NCBI GenBank assembly: GCA_944472135.2
Contig: OX235270.1
Span: forward strand, 132,227,632-132,291,631
DNA length: 64,000 nucleotides
DNA from: Trichobilharzia regenti
Lineage: Eukaryota; Platyhelminthes; Trematoda; Strigeidida; Schistosomatidae
Direction of reading: 5' to 3'
A program made the translations under genes and the position numbers. Below, piece by piece: positions 45,093 to 55,060 of this stretch. The notes beneath the pieces were generated by a model. The model saw nothing but the letters and a program-made list of their open reading frames with translations, was not told the DNA's origin and did not search any database. Each line of letters starts with the position of its first letter. The first letter of the stretch is position 1.

Positions 45093-45406
45093 GTATCTGC
45101 AACTTTGAAGGAACTCATGTCCCTTCTGAGATTCGAACCCGCGTCACCGAGTGCTGCAGTCAGAGACATTACCACTGAGCTATTCGGGCTCGCGACTGAC
45201 CTCCTGTAAGACTGTTGTGGATATTTTGATTTGACACTAGTAACTAGTGTCATGTGTCTAGTCCTCTCATTGGTGCAGATTGAATTCTATCAGTCAGGTT
45301 GTAATGTGGCTACCATTCTAGGTAGCTCGCCATCATGGTGCACGTTGATTCGATGATATTAGATGGTTGGAGGCAATCGGCAGGAAGCCTTGGACCTAGG
45401 TTTCGT
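45053..45406 (-). mobile_element. HH2 repeat, one full circularly permuted unit
   Basis: Both ends carry the same 15-bp hammerhead sequence (ggacttaggtttcgt at 45053 and ggacctaggtttcgt at 45392), giving a unit of 339 bp. Inside, on the minus strand, are a tRNA-like block (A box tagctcagtggtaatg, B box gggttcgaatct), a gacatgagttccttcaaagt linker, the hammerhead, and a region with tgacactagttactagtgtc. Compared with the copies at 23.3 and 52.3 kb the order is rotated. The borders lie at or within 15 nt of the ribozyme cleavage site. Confidence 0.85.

Positions 45407-45411
<5 letters not shown>

Positions 45412-45455
<44 letters not shown>
45412..45455. repeat. TA microsatellite
   Basis: A long TA run on the second side of the HH2 unit. 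Confidence 0.9.
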
Positions 45456-45457
<2 letters not shown>

Positions 45458-45479
45458 TGAACTGGCAGAAGGTAACATT

Positions 45480-45690
45480 CATAGGCTAATAGATTAGTTC
45501 TAATGGATAAAATGGTCTACGAGAGCTCCTTGTGACCAAGTTCAAACCTCAGGAGGTGCCTACTTTTGAATGGTCATAAACTAGGACAAAAAAAGACCGC
45601 CCACTTCTTCATAGTGATTTTCCATTGGTATGAACTGATATGAACTCGTGATCGAAAGTTTGACCGACTAAATCTTTGCAAAATAACACT
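45480..45690 (+). mobile_element. Old HH1 repeat relic
   Basis: The A-box region (aatggtctacgag) and B box (aagttcaaacctc) are visible. The hammerhead block is degenerate (cttttgaatggtcataaact, aggac). The HH1 tail with a gatttt ccattggt-like block follows. Inactive. Confidence 0.6.
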
Positions 45691-46225
45691 TGAAAATGTC
45701 AAAGTTTCAAAATCAAATTGCATTTAGATAGACCGAGATTCAGTGGCTTTTTTATTCATTATAAGTAATGCAACAGATTTACGCCGTTTCTTATCATCTG
45801 ATATACCTGGTAGAAAAGCAGTCAGAAAATATGCACAATTGTTTTTAAATTTTTAAACTTACTGCTGGGAATCTTTTGGTGAAAATGAAACAGAAATATC
45901 GTGATGGGTTGTTGTAGCGTGCTACAGACAAAACAGTATGGTGTCACATGACATACTGTCATTTATTATTTTAGTCAGAGATTTTGTAGAACAAGTAGAT
46001 ATTTTGAAATTTAAACACTCTGAAAATTCTTTACCATCAATAAACGTGGTATTCAGAACAAAGTTATTCTTTTACTATTGATGGGAGTGAATATTATAGC
46101 GTGGTTAGTAATTAGTGGATAGGATACCTACTTGTGCGTAAGACGTTAAGGAGTTCGTTGATTTCAAGATTGTCATCATACCAGTTATTTTTTGTGTATT
46201 GGAACAAAGAGTTTATTCCATTCAT
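45691..46225. other. Intergenic, nothing recognised
   Basis: No supported gene or element. Confidence 0.35.
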
Positions 46226-46227
46226 TC

Positions 46228-46435
46228 GCATTCCCAGTGGAACATAGGGCTTGAAGTTTCGGCAGCAGTGGTGATTATTTTTACAGAATTTGGTGGCTAG
46301 CCTCATGACCAACCTTTCTTCTTTACCAGTCTTACCACTGGCTTAGTGAGGTAAAGGAGTTTTTCGGCCGGGAATCGAACCCCGGCCCACATCCGTGGTC
46401 GGTAAGTATTCTACCTGTGTGCCACCGACGCGAAC
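46228..46435 (-). mobile_element. T2 SINE, well preserved
   Basis: Minus-strand: head gcgtcggtggcacacaggta with B box ggttcgattccc, the body with ggtaaagaagaaaggttggt and gaggctagccacc, and the 3' end ccctatgttccactgggaa. The 3' end is close to that of RTE-A. Confidence 0.85.
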
Positions 46436-47260
46436 AAACATTAGTGCGCAATAATATGGATCAGTTTTATTTTGTCGGTTGTGGTAAGTCGACTACAAAC
46501 TATAATATTTATTAAAATAAGTTATAATGCTATTTTAAGAGCCGGACCTGCACTAAGGACTGTTGTAAGAAAGTCATAGTGGAGCAAAGCATAAGGATGA
46601 TAAAGTTATCTTAAATTACTAGTATATGTATGTACATATATGCGTATAATATATATATATATACGTACTTTTACAAGAGCGAACTTTCTGGTGAAAAGTA
46701 GACAGTGTTGTCCGTCGGGTGGTGAAAAATTCAGTGATAATTGCGTAACCTGAGATAACAAAACGTGGTGGTTAGAAATCATAATGTTGAAAAATCTCAA
46801 TTTAGCGTAATAAGGTGAATGAAAAGATGATAATGCAATGGAGTGAATCGAATTCAGACTACCAAAAACTAAGTCTGATATCACATTCAAGAGAAACTTG
46901 GGGGTGGATACAAAATGACGAAATCAGAGGAAAAAGAGTTGCTAAACAGAGGAATACCAGAATAACTAAAGTCCCGCTACAGATTATGTTTTAATACATA
47001 AGTCAGCTCATAGTGGTTTTACTGAGATTGCTTTAGGACACCGAAGAGAACTTGGGCGTCTTTTGTTTATAAGGTGTTTGGCGGTTGACAAGTTAAGACT
47101 TTTCTGTCTCTTTAATAGAAAGCTTTTTGCTACATGCTCAAAAAATCTGACAGGCTCTTCTTTCTGTCCTCCCAATGTTACCACTTCCACAGGTTTACGT
47201 AAACTTATTTAAACAATTGCAGATAACATCAATTTTTGACTGTGCTGGCAAGCAGGATCT
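46436..47260 (-). mobile_element. PLE relic: partial GIY-YIG and 3' region
   Basis: About 47190-47010 (minus) reads EEPVRFFEHVAKSFLLK then LNLSTAKHLINK, corresponding to the EHVP...L...S.IAKHL block of PLE GIY-YIG domains. The catalytic GIY-YIG residues themselves are not recognisable. The region down to about 46.6 kb is AT-rich and fits a 3' UTR, but the exact end is unclear. Confidence 0.55.
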
Positions 47261-47845
47261 TCAGAGTATTGCGACTAGTCAACGTACTCTTGCATGATAA
47301 ACATTAATTCTTAAAAACCTCTGCTTTAGGTAGCAAGGTATCCGTAGACTGTATCAATTTAGATGCCTCACCACTATGCCATCCAGCCCACGGGACTCAA
47401 TAACACATCATAACATCTGCTGAACGATATAGGAGGGGAATTATTAAGCATACTAGCACCAGTTATTTACTTGCTTTCTGCCACTAATTTCAGTAAGCGG
47501 CAAAGAGAAAATCACATGCGATAAAGTATTACATGCTAAACGTTTCACATTGTATCAAAAGAACTGTTCAGAGCAAAGACATTATGATTACTATTTTCAT
47601 CAACTATACGATTATGTAAAAACAAGTTAGAAACTGTTGCAATTTGTTCGGAAATGAAGTATATTTTTTTATCACTCTTTCTAAAAATAACTGTTTCTTT
47701 TTTGATGAACGTGGAAAGAAATATTTTTACTGTAAATAAAGAAAATATTCAAAGACTAAAATTAGACAACTGGAACTGTTAGAATGATTACATTTCACGA
47801 AAAGTGTGTAGTCCCCTCCTCCTGTCTCATGTGGGAGGATGAAGA
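47261..47845. other. Intergenic, nothing recognised
   Basis: No supported gene or element. Confidence 0.3.
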
Positions 47846-47849
47846 ACAA

Positions 47850-48240
47850 AGTAGATATTGTTTGGAGAATTTCATCACAAGCTGACACCTGTTCGATAAC
47901 CATTGTGACAAATTCGCAGTAATTCATTATGGAAGACATCGCGAAGTGGTAGCACTATGTCATGAATCGACAGAAGTTAGAATTCATGGACCATTAGATC
48001 GTCTTCCAGTAGCTTAATGGTCTACGAGCTTACCTTGTAACCGCAAGGTCTTGGATTCGAAGCCTGGTGGTGAGTGCCCACTGCTGAAGAGTCAGTCCCA
48101 AACTAGGACGAGACAGCTGTCCATTACTCGCAAGTTTTCCAGTGTTCCTCTACCCGATGACAGTTCATGATGAAATCCCTCAACCATCGAAACAAAATTC
48201 CTAAAAAACCAGTAATTGAACAAAGTAGTTATATTCGTTT
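47850..48240 (+). mobile_element. HH1 repeat, long copy, dead hammerhead
   Basis: Upstream HH1 sequence (gacagaagttagaattcatg), A box (cagtagcttaatggtctacg), B box (ggattcgaagcctgg), then cactgctgaagagtcagtcc, actaggacgagac, and the HH1 tail ending near ctaaaaaaccagtaattga. The hammerhead GAAA is GAGA, and stem II has a small insertion, so it is inactive. This copy begins with a piece of HH1 tail (atttcatcacaagctgacac) in inverted orientation. Confidence 0.75.
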
Positions 48241-48772
48241 AAAAAATATGAGTTAATTAAAAATGTAGTATACTAAACGGTTTCATCTGTGCATCAAGCA
48301 ATCAAGCCTTATGATTTGTTTGTATCCATATTAATGCAAATGAACAATCATAGGAAGTAAGGGATTAGGGTTAGATTAAGAATAAAACTAGTCCATACAT
48401 ATAGTGAAATTGATCCAGTAGGACGTGTAAACACTGATTCAAAACGAGCAGCTATCAAAAATTTTGAGAAAGTAATGAAAACATGATCACAAGAAATTAT
48501 TATAATCAATCCGAATTCGCAAATTAACCTACAAATTCAGGATATGATCAGTGGAACAATCAGTTCAATCAAGTGTCTAACCAGAAATCGAGGGGTTTTA
48601 ACTGATTCGGCTCTTTGAGTTGAGCCAAATAGGTTACACCACTGAGGAGCTCTGCAGCAAACGAGCGAAAAGGACATCCAGTGTTTTGATCATTTCGGTA
48701 GTTTGGTCAGCAGGTACTACTGGTTGATATGAGTGGTAAACAACTGCTCCCCTCACATCCAGACCCATCAAC
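48241..48772. other. Intergenic, upstream of 5S-like sequence
   Basis: No gene recognised. The 180 bp before the 5S-like sequence are less AT-rich than their surroundings and may belong to the same composite repeat. Confidence 0.35.
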
Positions 48773-48892
48773 GACGGCGATCATACCACGTTGAAAACAC
48801 TGATTTTCGTTGGATCACCGAAGTTAAGCAACGTTGGGTTTGATCAGTACTTGTATGGGTGACCGGCTGGGAATACCCGGTGTTACCCGCTT
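48773..48892 (+). rRNA. 5S rRNA-like sequence (diverged, probably pseudogene)
   Basis: About 120 nt align in order with metazoan 5S rRNA: cataccacgttgaaaacac, gatcaccgaagttaagcaac (A box intact), agtacttg-tatgggtgacc, and ggctgggaatacc (C box region). Substitutions cluster in helix II/III (tgattttcgttgg), and the 5' and 3' terminal strands no longer pair well. A single copy outside a tandem array, joined to a SINE, points to a retroposed or composite copy. Confidence 0.8.
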
Positions 48893-48893
48893 T

Positions 48894-49115
48894 GTGCGTC
48901 GGTGACACAGCGTTAGGATACTAGCCGACCATGCAGGTGGTCCAGAGTTTGATCGCCAGCCGACCCACTCCTACCTCGCTAAGTCACTAATAATGCTGTT
49001 AAAGTGGGTAGGTTGTACATGAGGCTAGAAACTCCATCCTGTAAAAATAATCACCATCGCTACAGAAAATTCAAGCCTCTCACTTGAAGGCCTATGTTCT
49101 ACTGGGAACGTAAAA
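48894..49115 (+). mobile_element. T2 SINE directly downstream of the 5S-like sequence
   Basis: The tRNA-like head starts two bases after the 5S end (gtgcgtcggtgacacagcgt). The B box is decayed (gagtttgatcgcc). Body (gttaaagtgggtaggttgta, gaggctagaaactccatcc) and 3' end (gcctatgttctactgggaac) are typical T2. The junction makes a 5S-tRNA double head. Confidence 0.8.
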
Positions 49116-49560
49116 GAATAAAAAATGGTCCTATCAGGAAAAATCACTGAGTTGGTCGCGAAAGAAACTAATAAAGTCATTTCTAAATAGATTACGACGA
49201 GATCTCATCAGTAAATCATTTAGATTTTGTGATGCAACACTACCTGTTATGACAGTGGTTTTGTCTCGTGGCTCAAATGGTAGAGTAGTGGAATAGAAAC
49301 TTGAAAGCATATAGTTTGAGTCCTATTAAGACCCAGATTTACAATTTTGCGTTCAGTTATCGACCACTTTATGAAATATAAATGTCAAGTATTCGATTCA
49401 GATGACTGTTACAGGAAATAAAATTCATTACTATTATTTTAGATTCAAACTTTCACACAGACTTCTAATATATGTCTGTCTGATGAGGATCCCTTTGCTA
49501 AATCCAATGAAACTACCACCATTTCGTCTACAAGGATTAGACAAAAAACAATAATTATGA
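49116..49560. other. Intergenic with a tRNA-like trace
   Basis: About 49258-49335 contains tggctcaaatggtagagtag and later tagtttgagtcct, resembling tRNA A and B boxes. It cannot be folded into a convincing tRNA by eye, so I treat it as a SINE-head relic. Nothing else recognised. Confidence 0.35.
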
Positions 49561-49564
49561 TTTT

Positions 49565-50970
49565 ATATCCTTTAATTCCCAGAGGAACATGGGGCTTCAG
49601 CTGCACGTCTCCATTGCCTTCGGTTCTCTGCCAACTTTTACACTCAGCTCCAAGTCTGCCCACATGCTTCCATCTCCCCTTCACATGACCTCCTACAAGT
49701 CACCCTTGCACTGACGACCAACTCGCCGCCCGCTTCCCTTTCGACCTGGTTCCACTCGAGCGATTGCCTGTCTAGTGATGTCACTTGATGAATTCCTCAC
49801 AGTATGGCCAGCCAATCAGTCTACATTTCTTCCTGCCTATTTGTTTCATAATCAGTTCCTGCTGTGTCGGTTCGCTCATTGACAGAGATCCCACCCTGTT
49901 TCTGATCGTTTCTGGCCGGCCATCTGATCTTGAGTATTGAGCAAAGACAACTGTTAATGAAGGTCTGTAGTTTGTTCGAGATGCTCTTTATGACGCATAA
50001 TGCAAGTCTCTGATCCGTATAGTGAGTAGCACTGACTGATTTCACATTGGAGTTGAAAATCCGGATCTTATTTTCGATTCTGAGTGCTGTTGACTCGCAT
50101 ACAGCCTTCAGAGAAATGAAAGCTTGCCTTGCTTTCTCAATTCTCGCTGCCTTGATATCCTCGTCAGTTCCGCCTGTAGTTGAGATGATGCTTTCCAAAT
50201 AGGTAGGTAGGTGAAGGAGGTTGTTTGTTTCAGGTTCCTCCCATTTATGCTGGCTGATTGTTATTTGTTGTTGTTGTTGCTATTGATGTTGGTGTTGGTG
50301 TTGGTCAGGAATCTTCATCACCTACCTCTGTTTTCGCTATGTTCACCTGAAGTCCTATCATCTCTGGATGCTTCTTCTGCCAACTTGTTGCTTTTCACTT
50401 GCATATCTTCCAGTTTGTAGAAAATCAGACATATATACCACATCGGCGAAGTCCAGATCCTCCAAATTCTTTATTTGTGTGAGTCCATTTTATGCCTGTT
50501 CCCTCGTTGGTTGCCGTTGTCTGTCGAATTACCCCATCTACTGCAATCAGGAAGATCATTGGCGATAGTAGACAGCCAGCTTGCCTCACTCCCGTCCTCA
50601 CTTCGATGGCTTCCGTAAGTTTCCCGTTGTGGATTACTTGGCATGCAGCATTGTCGTATAACTGTTGGATCAGATGTGTGATTGTCGATGGCACCCCACA
50701 GTAGTAGCGAAGTAGTTGCGAAATGACCACTCGATCGACGCTGAGCTGTCGAAGGCCTTTTCAAAGTCGATGAAGTTGAGATAGAGAGGCGACTTCCATT
50801 CCAAACTCTGTTCAATGATGATCCGTAGTGTGACGATTTGGTCAATACTTGACTTGTTTTTCCTGAATCCAGCTGTGTTCCGGTCGACGTTTTTCATCGA
50901 GGGTGGCGTGTTTGATTCTCTCCAGGATGATGAGGCTTAGTACTTTGCTTGGGATGGACAAGAGCATAAA
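49565..50970 (-). mobile_element. RTE-A LINE, young 5'-truncated copy
   Basis: Minus-strand pieces in order: IPSKV...IILERIKHA region (about 50.95 kb), KNVDRNTAGFRKNKSS with IIIEQSLEWKSPLYLNFIDF and EKAFD (about 50.9-50.75 kb), VRTGVRQAGCLLSPMIFLI (about 50.6 kb), LDFADV in place of LDFADD (about 50.44 kb), STTGGTDEDIKAARIEKARQ (about 50.19-50.13 kb), KSISNKLQTFINSC and the C-terminal end in a third frame. Several frameshifts. Nearly identical to 55843-57275. Confidence 0.9.
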
Positions 50971-51193
50971 GGATAGTAAGGAATAATCCAACAAATTATC
51001 TGTCTCTCCTCATTAAAGCGTAGGTTTACTTGGGCAACTGGGTCACTCAGAGAACCAAACAAAATAAAGAATTGTGATCACCCCGTCGTCTGAGGGCAAC
51101 GAGATCGACCTTTCACAGGGTTATGGAAACACAGTACTGAATGTCTCAGGCATCAATGAAAAGGCTTAGTAATTACTTTTGAATTTTCGTAAC

Positions 51194-51229
<36 letters not shown>

Positions 51230-52270
51230 ATGGGTGCATACTCTCGACGATTCTCAAACTAGGATGGAACGGTGGTTCAGTACTCCCTGGTTTTCAGTGG
51301 TTCTCTAACTGAAATCAATCCGTGACCAAACGCGTAAAATTATGTATGCATACATATATCGTGTTTTATATATTATCATAATAAAGTGAAATGGATTGTT
51401 GTTTGATGTAACTGACGTGTATTCAGCTTTCAAATGCAGCTTTTATAAGACTGCTATCATCTCCACCATCGAAATAGAACAGGTTAGCTGGCTTAACAAA
51501 TCTGTGTGAAATAAAGTAGTGCATTTATTGATGGGTGGGTTCAGTACTACAATGTAGCATTTTTCCATTCTCACACACTGAATCAGAATATAACTGAATC
51601 AAAGATTTACACCTACTAACACTAATTAATTCCTTTATACTTGCATATAACTACTATAAGAGTGATTATATTTGCGTTATCGACAAACGCCCTCAAAAAG
51701 AAGGCTTGAAATGCTTCAGCTGTGCTTTCCATCAGTATGCAAATATCTTTATTACTTCTGTGACATTCTTGAACCAACCCGAAAGATAAAATTGTATTTT
51801 TTATACTCCTAAGTTATTACCAACACAAATTATTTAGGAGACACCATTCTCAGACAAAATAATCCTTTCACTCTGTTATGAAAGTGTGAAGGAACTAACA
51901 TTACTCTGTGGCCTTTAGTGAAGAAGAGATAAAACAGACAATTGTGTGTAACTTTCTTTAATTACAGGACAAGCAATATCATTCACTCTGTGATACCAAG
52001 ATATTTGAGTGTTCATTGCTTCATGCATTAACTGTAATTTGTCGTAATATCTTATAAGGAAATAAAATTTAGAAAAGTAAATTACTTTCCTGGATAAGTA
52101 TTGTGCGAACGAAATCGCTTAAAATAGTTGTATATCTTTACATTTAGGAGTATTTAATTACATTTAGTGAAGTGTATATGATAAAGCCCACAGTGATTCG
52201 CCACCTTTTATTAGCTGACAAATCAGACGTAATTTATTGTCTGTAGTTAACACGAACTTATTGGTTTGCT
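50971..52270. other. Intergenic with TA microsatellite and an HH1 fragment
   Basis: A TA run lies at about 51196-51225, followed by the HH1 fragment listed separately. The rest shows no supported gene or element. Confidence 0.35.
51226..51345 (+). mobile_element. HH1 repeat fragment next to TA microsatellite
   Basis: It begins at tgatgggtgcatactc, immediately before the ribozyme, and runs through a dead hammerhead (ctcgacgattctcaaactag, gatggaac) into the tail (cagtactccctggttttcag, ggttctctaactgaaatcaa). Like the 19.6-kb copy it lacks the promoter half and starts just upstream of the ribozyme. Confidence 0.7.
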
Positions 52271-52276
52271 TTGATT

Positions 52277-52690
52277 GGAAACTAGTCAGTTACTAGTGTA
52301 ATGTGTCTAGTCCTTTGTTTGGTGCCGATTGAATTCCGTCAGTCACGTTTGCACAGTGGCCACCATCCTAGGTGGCTCGCTATCATAGTGCACTTTGGCT
52401 TGTTCATATTAGACGATTACAGACAGTTGACAGGAAGCCTTCAACTTAGGTTTCGTGTATGTTGGCACTCGTCAGCAAGACGTGTCTGAAACCTTGAAGG
52501 AATTCATTCCCCTTTCTGAGATTTGAACCTGCATCACCCAGTGCTTTAGTCAGAAACGTTACCACTGAGTTATTTTGGATCTCATTTGACCTCCTGTAGG
52601 GCTTTATTAGATACTTTCGTCGGAAACTGGTCAGTTACTAGTGTAATGTGTCTAGTTCTAATACATAGTGAATGCTATCAGTCAAGTTTG
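52277..52690 (-). mobile_element. HH2 repeat, about 1.2 units
   Basis: The block ggaaactagtcagttactag at 52277 recurs as ggaaactggtcagttactag at 52622, 345 bp apart, so more than one unit is present in tandem. Between them, on the minus strand, are the tRNA-like block (A box aactcagtggtaacg, B box caggttcaaatct), the linker, and a hammerhead at about 52434-52485. That hammerhead has CTGACGA and GAAA kept but stem I mismatched. This copy shows that HH2 exists as head-to-tail multimers. Confidence 0.8.
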
Positions 52691-52694
52691 TTTG

Positions 52695-54310
52695 CTCTTT
52701 GAATTGGTGAATTAGTGTTACGTTATTTTGAGGTGGTTGTGTTCTCTGAGCTGGATGATTGATTTGCGAAGTTTTCATCTCCCTACTGGGCGACATCTTC
52801 AGCGCATACTTCAGTTCGATTGATAGGATCCCACGCACTTTGTTACTGATCAATTATTTCAACGGCTGTTAATCTCGCAAAAATGGTATTTCATCATTTC
52901 CCATGCACTATGTTATTGATTATTACGATCAATTACTTCAAATGCTGTTAGCTGTGTGTATTGTTGTAAGAATGTATAAATACCATGTGTTGTTTTCCTA
53001 AATAAGTTCTTTGTCGTAGATGTTGTACTACAATATACAGTCACAGGCAGCCTTTGTCTTTTGATATTTGCGTGGTTCACTGAATCGGAAGGTACCACAA
53101 GCAGATAGGTATATTAGTCAGGCGCAGACAGAACAAGGAGACAACGTCCTCATCTAATTCCCTACAGTTATAACATCGATGAAGTGAGCTTTTAGATTTC
53201 TCCACGAGTTTATTAATCATCTCTCCTGGTGATCATGGAAGTGATTGGTTGTTTTTGTGTGTTTTCACATCTTACACATTACTTGTATTGGAACTGATTG
53301 TGTTTTTGACTTGAAATATGACCCTTTGTGTGTGAAGTTTCTTTCTAATCGGTTGATAAATTTTGTCTATCTTGATGTGTCTATTAATTGATGATTCACT
53401 GGAATGCTAGGCCGGCTTCTAAAATTTCTCCAGCATTCTTGTTGTTTCCTGTGTCTAATATTTGAACGCTGGTTGTCCCAGTCGAACTGATGTCCGTGGT
53501 TGTCTGTATGAGGTGAGGCGATAAAAGGCCAGCTTATGATCGTGGATACGAAGACGAAGGAGACGTCCACTTTGACCGATGTAGTGTTTTTCGCAGTTGT
53601 TACAATTTATTTTGTAGATGACGTTGGTTTCATCTTCTTTCGCTGTTGAGTCTTTTGATTGACATAGAATTGAGTGAAGTGACTTTGTTGGTTTGTGTAC
53701 GATGTCAATTCCTGAAGGTTTCAAGAATCTTGTACTGATTTCTGAGACATCCTTTATATATGGTGAGGCGATTTTCTTTGTGCTTTCCCTATTGGCCTTT
53801 GGTTTGGTAGGCTGGCTTGGGGGTGTATGTCCTTTGATGAAATTCCGTGGATATCGATTCCTTTGAAAGACATCCATGAGATATTTTTCTTCAATTTTCC
53901 TTAAGGTGGGAGTGCTGCAATGAGTCCTTGCTCTCTTGAATAGTGTTTGTATGCAATTCCTGTTGTGTGTTACTGGATTTTTGCTATTGTAATTCAGGAT
54001 TTGGTCTGTGTGGTTTAATTTCCTATAAACTTGAGTTTCTAATTCCCCTAAGACTAAGACGTCCGAAAATGGGATTTAGTTCTAGGATTCGTCTTCTCTT
54101 GTGAATTTGATGTCGTTGAAGACGTTGTTTATTAAGTTGTGAGTTTTATATAACTTGTTTCTTTTGATTATTATAAATGTGTCGTCAACGTATCGACCCA
54201 AATATTGGCTTTGATCTTTGGTAGAATTATGTTTTTGAGCCTCTGCATCGCTGCTTCTCCAGTCAAACCTGATATTGGTGATCCCATGGGTGTTCCTTTG
54301 ACTTCTTCAT
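52695..54310 (-). mobile_element. PLE family B: RT end, GIY-YIG and 3' region
   Basis: Minus-strand from about 54310: GTPMGSPISGLTGEAAMQRL (RT motif of PLEs) in one frame, then RYVDDTFIIIKRNKL (catalytic YVDD) after a single frameshift (near 54200). After further frame changes comes an open 140-codon frame (53877-53455) with NRYPRNFIKGHTPP, VIYKINC, KHYIGQSGR and LRLRIHDHKLAF: the GIY-YIG endonuclease. A 3' UTR of about 750 bp follows. The 5' end is truncated at a TA microsatellite (about 54308-54325) close to the histone gene. Confidence 0.85.
52765..52806 (-). ncRNA. Hammerhead-like motif in PLE 3' region
   Basis: TGCG, CTGAAGA, hairpin tgtcgcc/gggagat around cagta, GAAA, acttcgca. Stem I TGCG/CGCA is fully paired here, unlike in the 15.15-kb copy. 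Stem III is still minimal (one pair), so activity is uncertain. Occurrence at the same place in both family B copies supports an ancestral ribozyme. Confidence 0.5.
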
Positions 54311-54424
54311 ATATATATATATATCTTTAGAATATTTGAAGTGTTAATTTGAAAATAAACACTCTGTGTTTTGTTTTTTTCTCCTGAATTAGAACATGTT
54401 TCGCTGCTCTAACGTACAATCCTC

Positions 54425-54799
54425 AGTGTTCGCGGCAAAGGTGGAAAGTCTCGTGCGAAGGCAAAGGCCCGATCTGCTCGTGCTGGCCTTCATTTCCCAG
54501 TAGGTTGTGTTCATCGTCTTCTACGCAAGGGAAACTACGCCGAACGCGTCGGTGCTCGGGCGCCAGTCTACTTGGCAGCTGTTCTTAAGTACTTGGCCGC
54601 TGAAATTCTTGAATTAGCTGGCAATGCCGCGCGTGACAATAAGAAGACCCGTATCATCCCTCGTCACTTGCAATCGGCCATCCGCAACGACGAGGAGTTA
54701 AACAAAGTGCTCGGTGGTGTTACCACTGCCCAGGGTGGTGTCCTGCCTAATATCCGGGCTGTGCTGCTGCCAAAGAAGACTGATAAGGTGAAGGCCTAA
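54425..54799 (+). pseudogene. H2A: Histone H2A, intronless, start codon lost
   Basis: The frame encodes a nearly complete core histone H2[21 protein letters not shown], then [75 protein letters not shown] and the stop. There is no ATG: the codon before Ser is CTC, and a TAA lies four codons upstream of that. Changes hit conserved residues (canonical numbering): G2V, R29C, G46R, E56K (acidic patch) and L85S. No intron, as in replication-dependent histone genes. The base composition is much more GC-rich than the surroundings. No H2B, H3 or H4 is nearby. It is best read as a decayed copy; an unusual H2A variant with a non-ATG start or an assembly error at the start is less likely. Confidence 0.85.
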
Positions 54800-54840
54800 G
54801 ATCTTCGGTATGTGGCTTGGGAGCCAGAGAACGTGAAACT

Positions 54841-54856
54841 GACCCTTTTTAGGGCC
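54841..54856 (+). terminator. Decayed histone 3' stem-loop
   Basis: GACCCT TTTT AGGGCC lies 41 nt after the H2A stop and fits the replication-dependent histone 3' stem-loop (GGYYYU, four-base loop, ARRRCC), except that the second base of the 5' strand is A instead of the invariant G. It shows the ancestor was a non-polyadenylated histone gene or its primary transcript. Confidence 0.75.
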
Positions 54857-55060
54857 ACTTGTGCGTCGGTAGCACAGTGGTTAGGACTCTCGCCGTCTAA
54901 GAACATGGTCCGAGGTTCGTTCCCCTGCTGACGAACACCTGATATCTATGGTCGGCCTGCAAACTTTGGGCTACCGATATCCATGCTGAAAATTCCATAC
55001 TTGTACAAAAATACAGTGTGGAATCAAGCTGTAATCAAAAATATAAATAAATAAATAAAA
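54857..55060 (+). mobile_element. T1 SINE inserted next to the histone stem-loop
   Basis: Head gtgcgtcggtagcacagtgg then ttaggactctcgcc, decayed B box (gaggttcgttcccc), and the T1 tail (tccatacttgtacaaaaata, cagtgtggaatcaagctgta) ending in an AAAT repeat. It starts within a few bases of the histone stem-loop end. Confidence 0.85.

Noticed and set aside
48773..48892. A functional 5S rRNA gene
   Set aside because: Substitutions disrupt terminal and internal helices, the copy is solitary, and a SINE is joined to it.
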